The notes beneath the pieces were generated by a model. That model was not told the DNA's origin and made no database searches. It saw nothing but the letters and a program-made list of their open reading frames with translations. From positions 1 to 15,149 of the forward strand of contig NZ_JAHOEA010000069.1 of NCBI RefSeq assembly GCF_019127135.1: 15,149 nucleotides of DNA. The letters run 5' to 3'. Positions 14,722-15,149 of the stretch are shown here, one piece after another (position 1 is the first letter of the stretch; each line of letters starts with the position of its first letter). Made by a program: the position numbers and the translations under genes. Source of the stretch: Segatella copri (lineage in GTDB: Bacteria; Bacteroidota; Bacteroidia; Bacteroidales; Bacteroidaceae).

Positions 14722-14830
14722 AATCGTACAACTACAACCCTTATAGTTGTACAACCATACACCCTTTAGTTGTACAACCATACACCTTTTAGTTGTACAA
14801 CCATAAACCTTTTAGCTGTACAACCATAAA
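14722..14830. repeat. About five 23-bp tandem units with a GTTGTACAAC core
   Basis: AGTTGTACAACCATA recurs with starts at 14745, 14768 and 14791, exactly 23 nt apart. A diverged first unit lies at 14722 and a one-base variant (AGCTG) at 14814. Each middle unit contains the perfect 10-bp palindrome GTTGTACAAC followed by a pyrimidine-rich ACC(C/T)TTT. It directly follows the 22-bp array and runs into the hairpin at 14833. The open frame on the minus strand across it is produced by the repeat and is not called as a gene. Confidence 0.9.
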
Positions 14831-14883
14831 AAGCAACCCCGCCAGGCGTTTCTCCTTTGACGCCTAGCGGGGTTGCGCTTTTT
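14828..14883. terminator. Strong bidirectional terminator-like hairpin
   Basis: GCAACCCCGC (14833-14842) pairs perfectly with GCGGGGTTGC (14867-14876). After one C-A mismatch, AGGCGT pairs with ACGCCT, giving a 16-bp stem around a 10-nt loop. AAAAA precedes it and CTTTTT follows, so it could stop transcription from either side. No intact gene ends here; it would close any plus-strand transcript of the repeat array. Confidence 0.75.
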
Positions 14884-14934
14884 ACCTTTTTACTGAAGTT
14901 TCGTATGTGGTTCAAGTACGGGCTGAAGGCCCAA

Positions 14935-15098
14935 AAGCTCCTAGCCCAGGGCAACGCCCTGGGTATAATGGCAATCAGCAAGGCGCCCTGTAAGGGCAAA
15001 AGCCTTATGTTTTGCCTGGAGCTTTAAAGCTTTTGCCCTTACAGGGCGACAGGTTTGCGTCCGTAATTACCCAGGGCGATGCCCTGGGCTAGGAGCTT
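14935..15098. repeat. Nested palindromic REPIN/MITE-like element
   Basis: Two pairs of inverted arms share one centre near 15016. The outer arms, 14935-14965 and 15068-15098, match at 30 of 31 positions as reverse complements. The inner arms, 14984-15003 and 15029-15048, match perfectly over 20 bp (CGCCCTGTAAGGGCAAAAGC). Each outer arm is itself a hairpin: CCCAGGGC-AAC-GCCCTGGG on the left and CCCAGGGC-GAT-GCCCTGGG on the right. The centre holds AGCTTTAAAGCT (15020-15031). The GC-rich nested design is typical of dispersed REP/REPIN elements, which in other bacteria are spread by a Y1 (RAYT) transposase. No transposase is in the window. Confidence 0.75.
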
Positions 15099-15111
15099 CT
15101 GCCCTTTCTAT

Positions 15112-15120
15112 TATATTTGC
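15112..15120 (+). promoter_or_regulatory. Likely -7 box of a gene to the right of the window
   Basis: The plus strand reads TATATTTGC, matching TAnnTTTGC. No clear TTTG -33 element lies 19-20 nt upstream, where the palindromic element ends. AAAGAGGTG follows near 15134-15142 and could be a ribosome binding site for a start codon just outside the window. Confidence 0.45.
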
Positions 15121-15149
15121 ACTTGGAAAAATAAAGAGGTGAAAATCTT

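Noticed and set aside
14451..14830. CRISPR array
   Set aside because: The units are contiguous, with no unique spacers of constant length between conserved repeats, the sequence changes in blocks, and no cas gene is present.
14766..14999. Minus-strand open frame of 77 codons
   Set aside because: It is made of the 23-bp repeats, the hairpin and the palindromic element; the repeated VQLK-like peptide is a by-product.

Overview
The window looks like chromosomal DNA of an anaerobic gut- or oral-type Bacteroidota, most likely Prevotellaceae (Prevotella/Segatella). Three lines of evidence support this. The promoters have the Bacteroidota form TTTG-N19/20-TAnnTTTGC. The complex I operon lacks nuoE, nuoF and nuoG. 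The flanking families (AAA-ATPase-like/PD-(D/E)XK protein, DUF4250, YitT) are common in this group. The genus is inferred, because no rRNA gene is present.

Every confident gene is on the minus strand. From right to left, a consensus promoter at 14060-14091 drives a ten-gene operon, nuoA-nuoB-nuoCD (fused)-nuoH-nuoI-nuoJ-nuoK-nuoL-nuoM-nuoN (14015 down to 3895), closed by a strong intrinsic terminator at 3841-3878. These genes encode the membrane arm and the connecting module of respiratory complex I. The NADH-oxidising module is absent, so the electron donor is probably ferredoxin, flavodoxin or another partner. NuoM lacks the conserved TM7 lysine.

Immediately downstream, a second promoter (3809-3841), whose -33 box touches the T tract of the nuo terminator, drives a DUF4250 gene and a YitT-family membrane protein. 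The yitT stop codon lies inside its own terminator. Next comes a monocistronic AAA-ATPase-like/PD-(D/E)XK gene with its own promoter. A perfect 37-bp direct repeat containing the terminator lies downstream of both yitT and this gene, so the gene sits in a 2010-bp cassette bounded by the repeat. The left edge (1-592) holds a 48-codon gene with a strong ribosome binding site and about 400 bp in which I recognise no gene.

The right edge (14092-15149) has no intact gene but is rich in structure. It holds a decayed C-terminal fragment of a probable secreted protein (about 14254-14442). This is followed by an array of twelve 22-bp units (14451-14714) in three unrelated 88-bp sequence blocks, then about five 23-bp units (14722-14830), and then a strong bidirectional terminator-like hairpin (14833-14876). 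Last come a nested palindromic REPIN/MITE-like element (14935-15098) and a likely -7 box pointing rightward out of the window. The dyad centres of the 22-bp array all fall on one 11-bp grid although the blocks do not share sequence. This is the least explained structure in the window.
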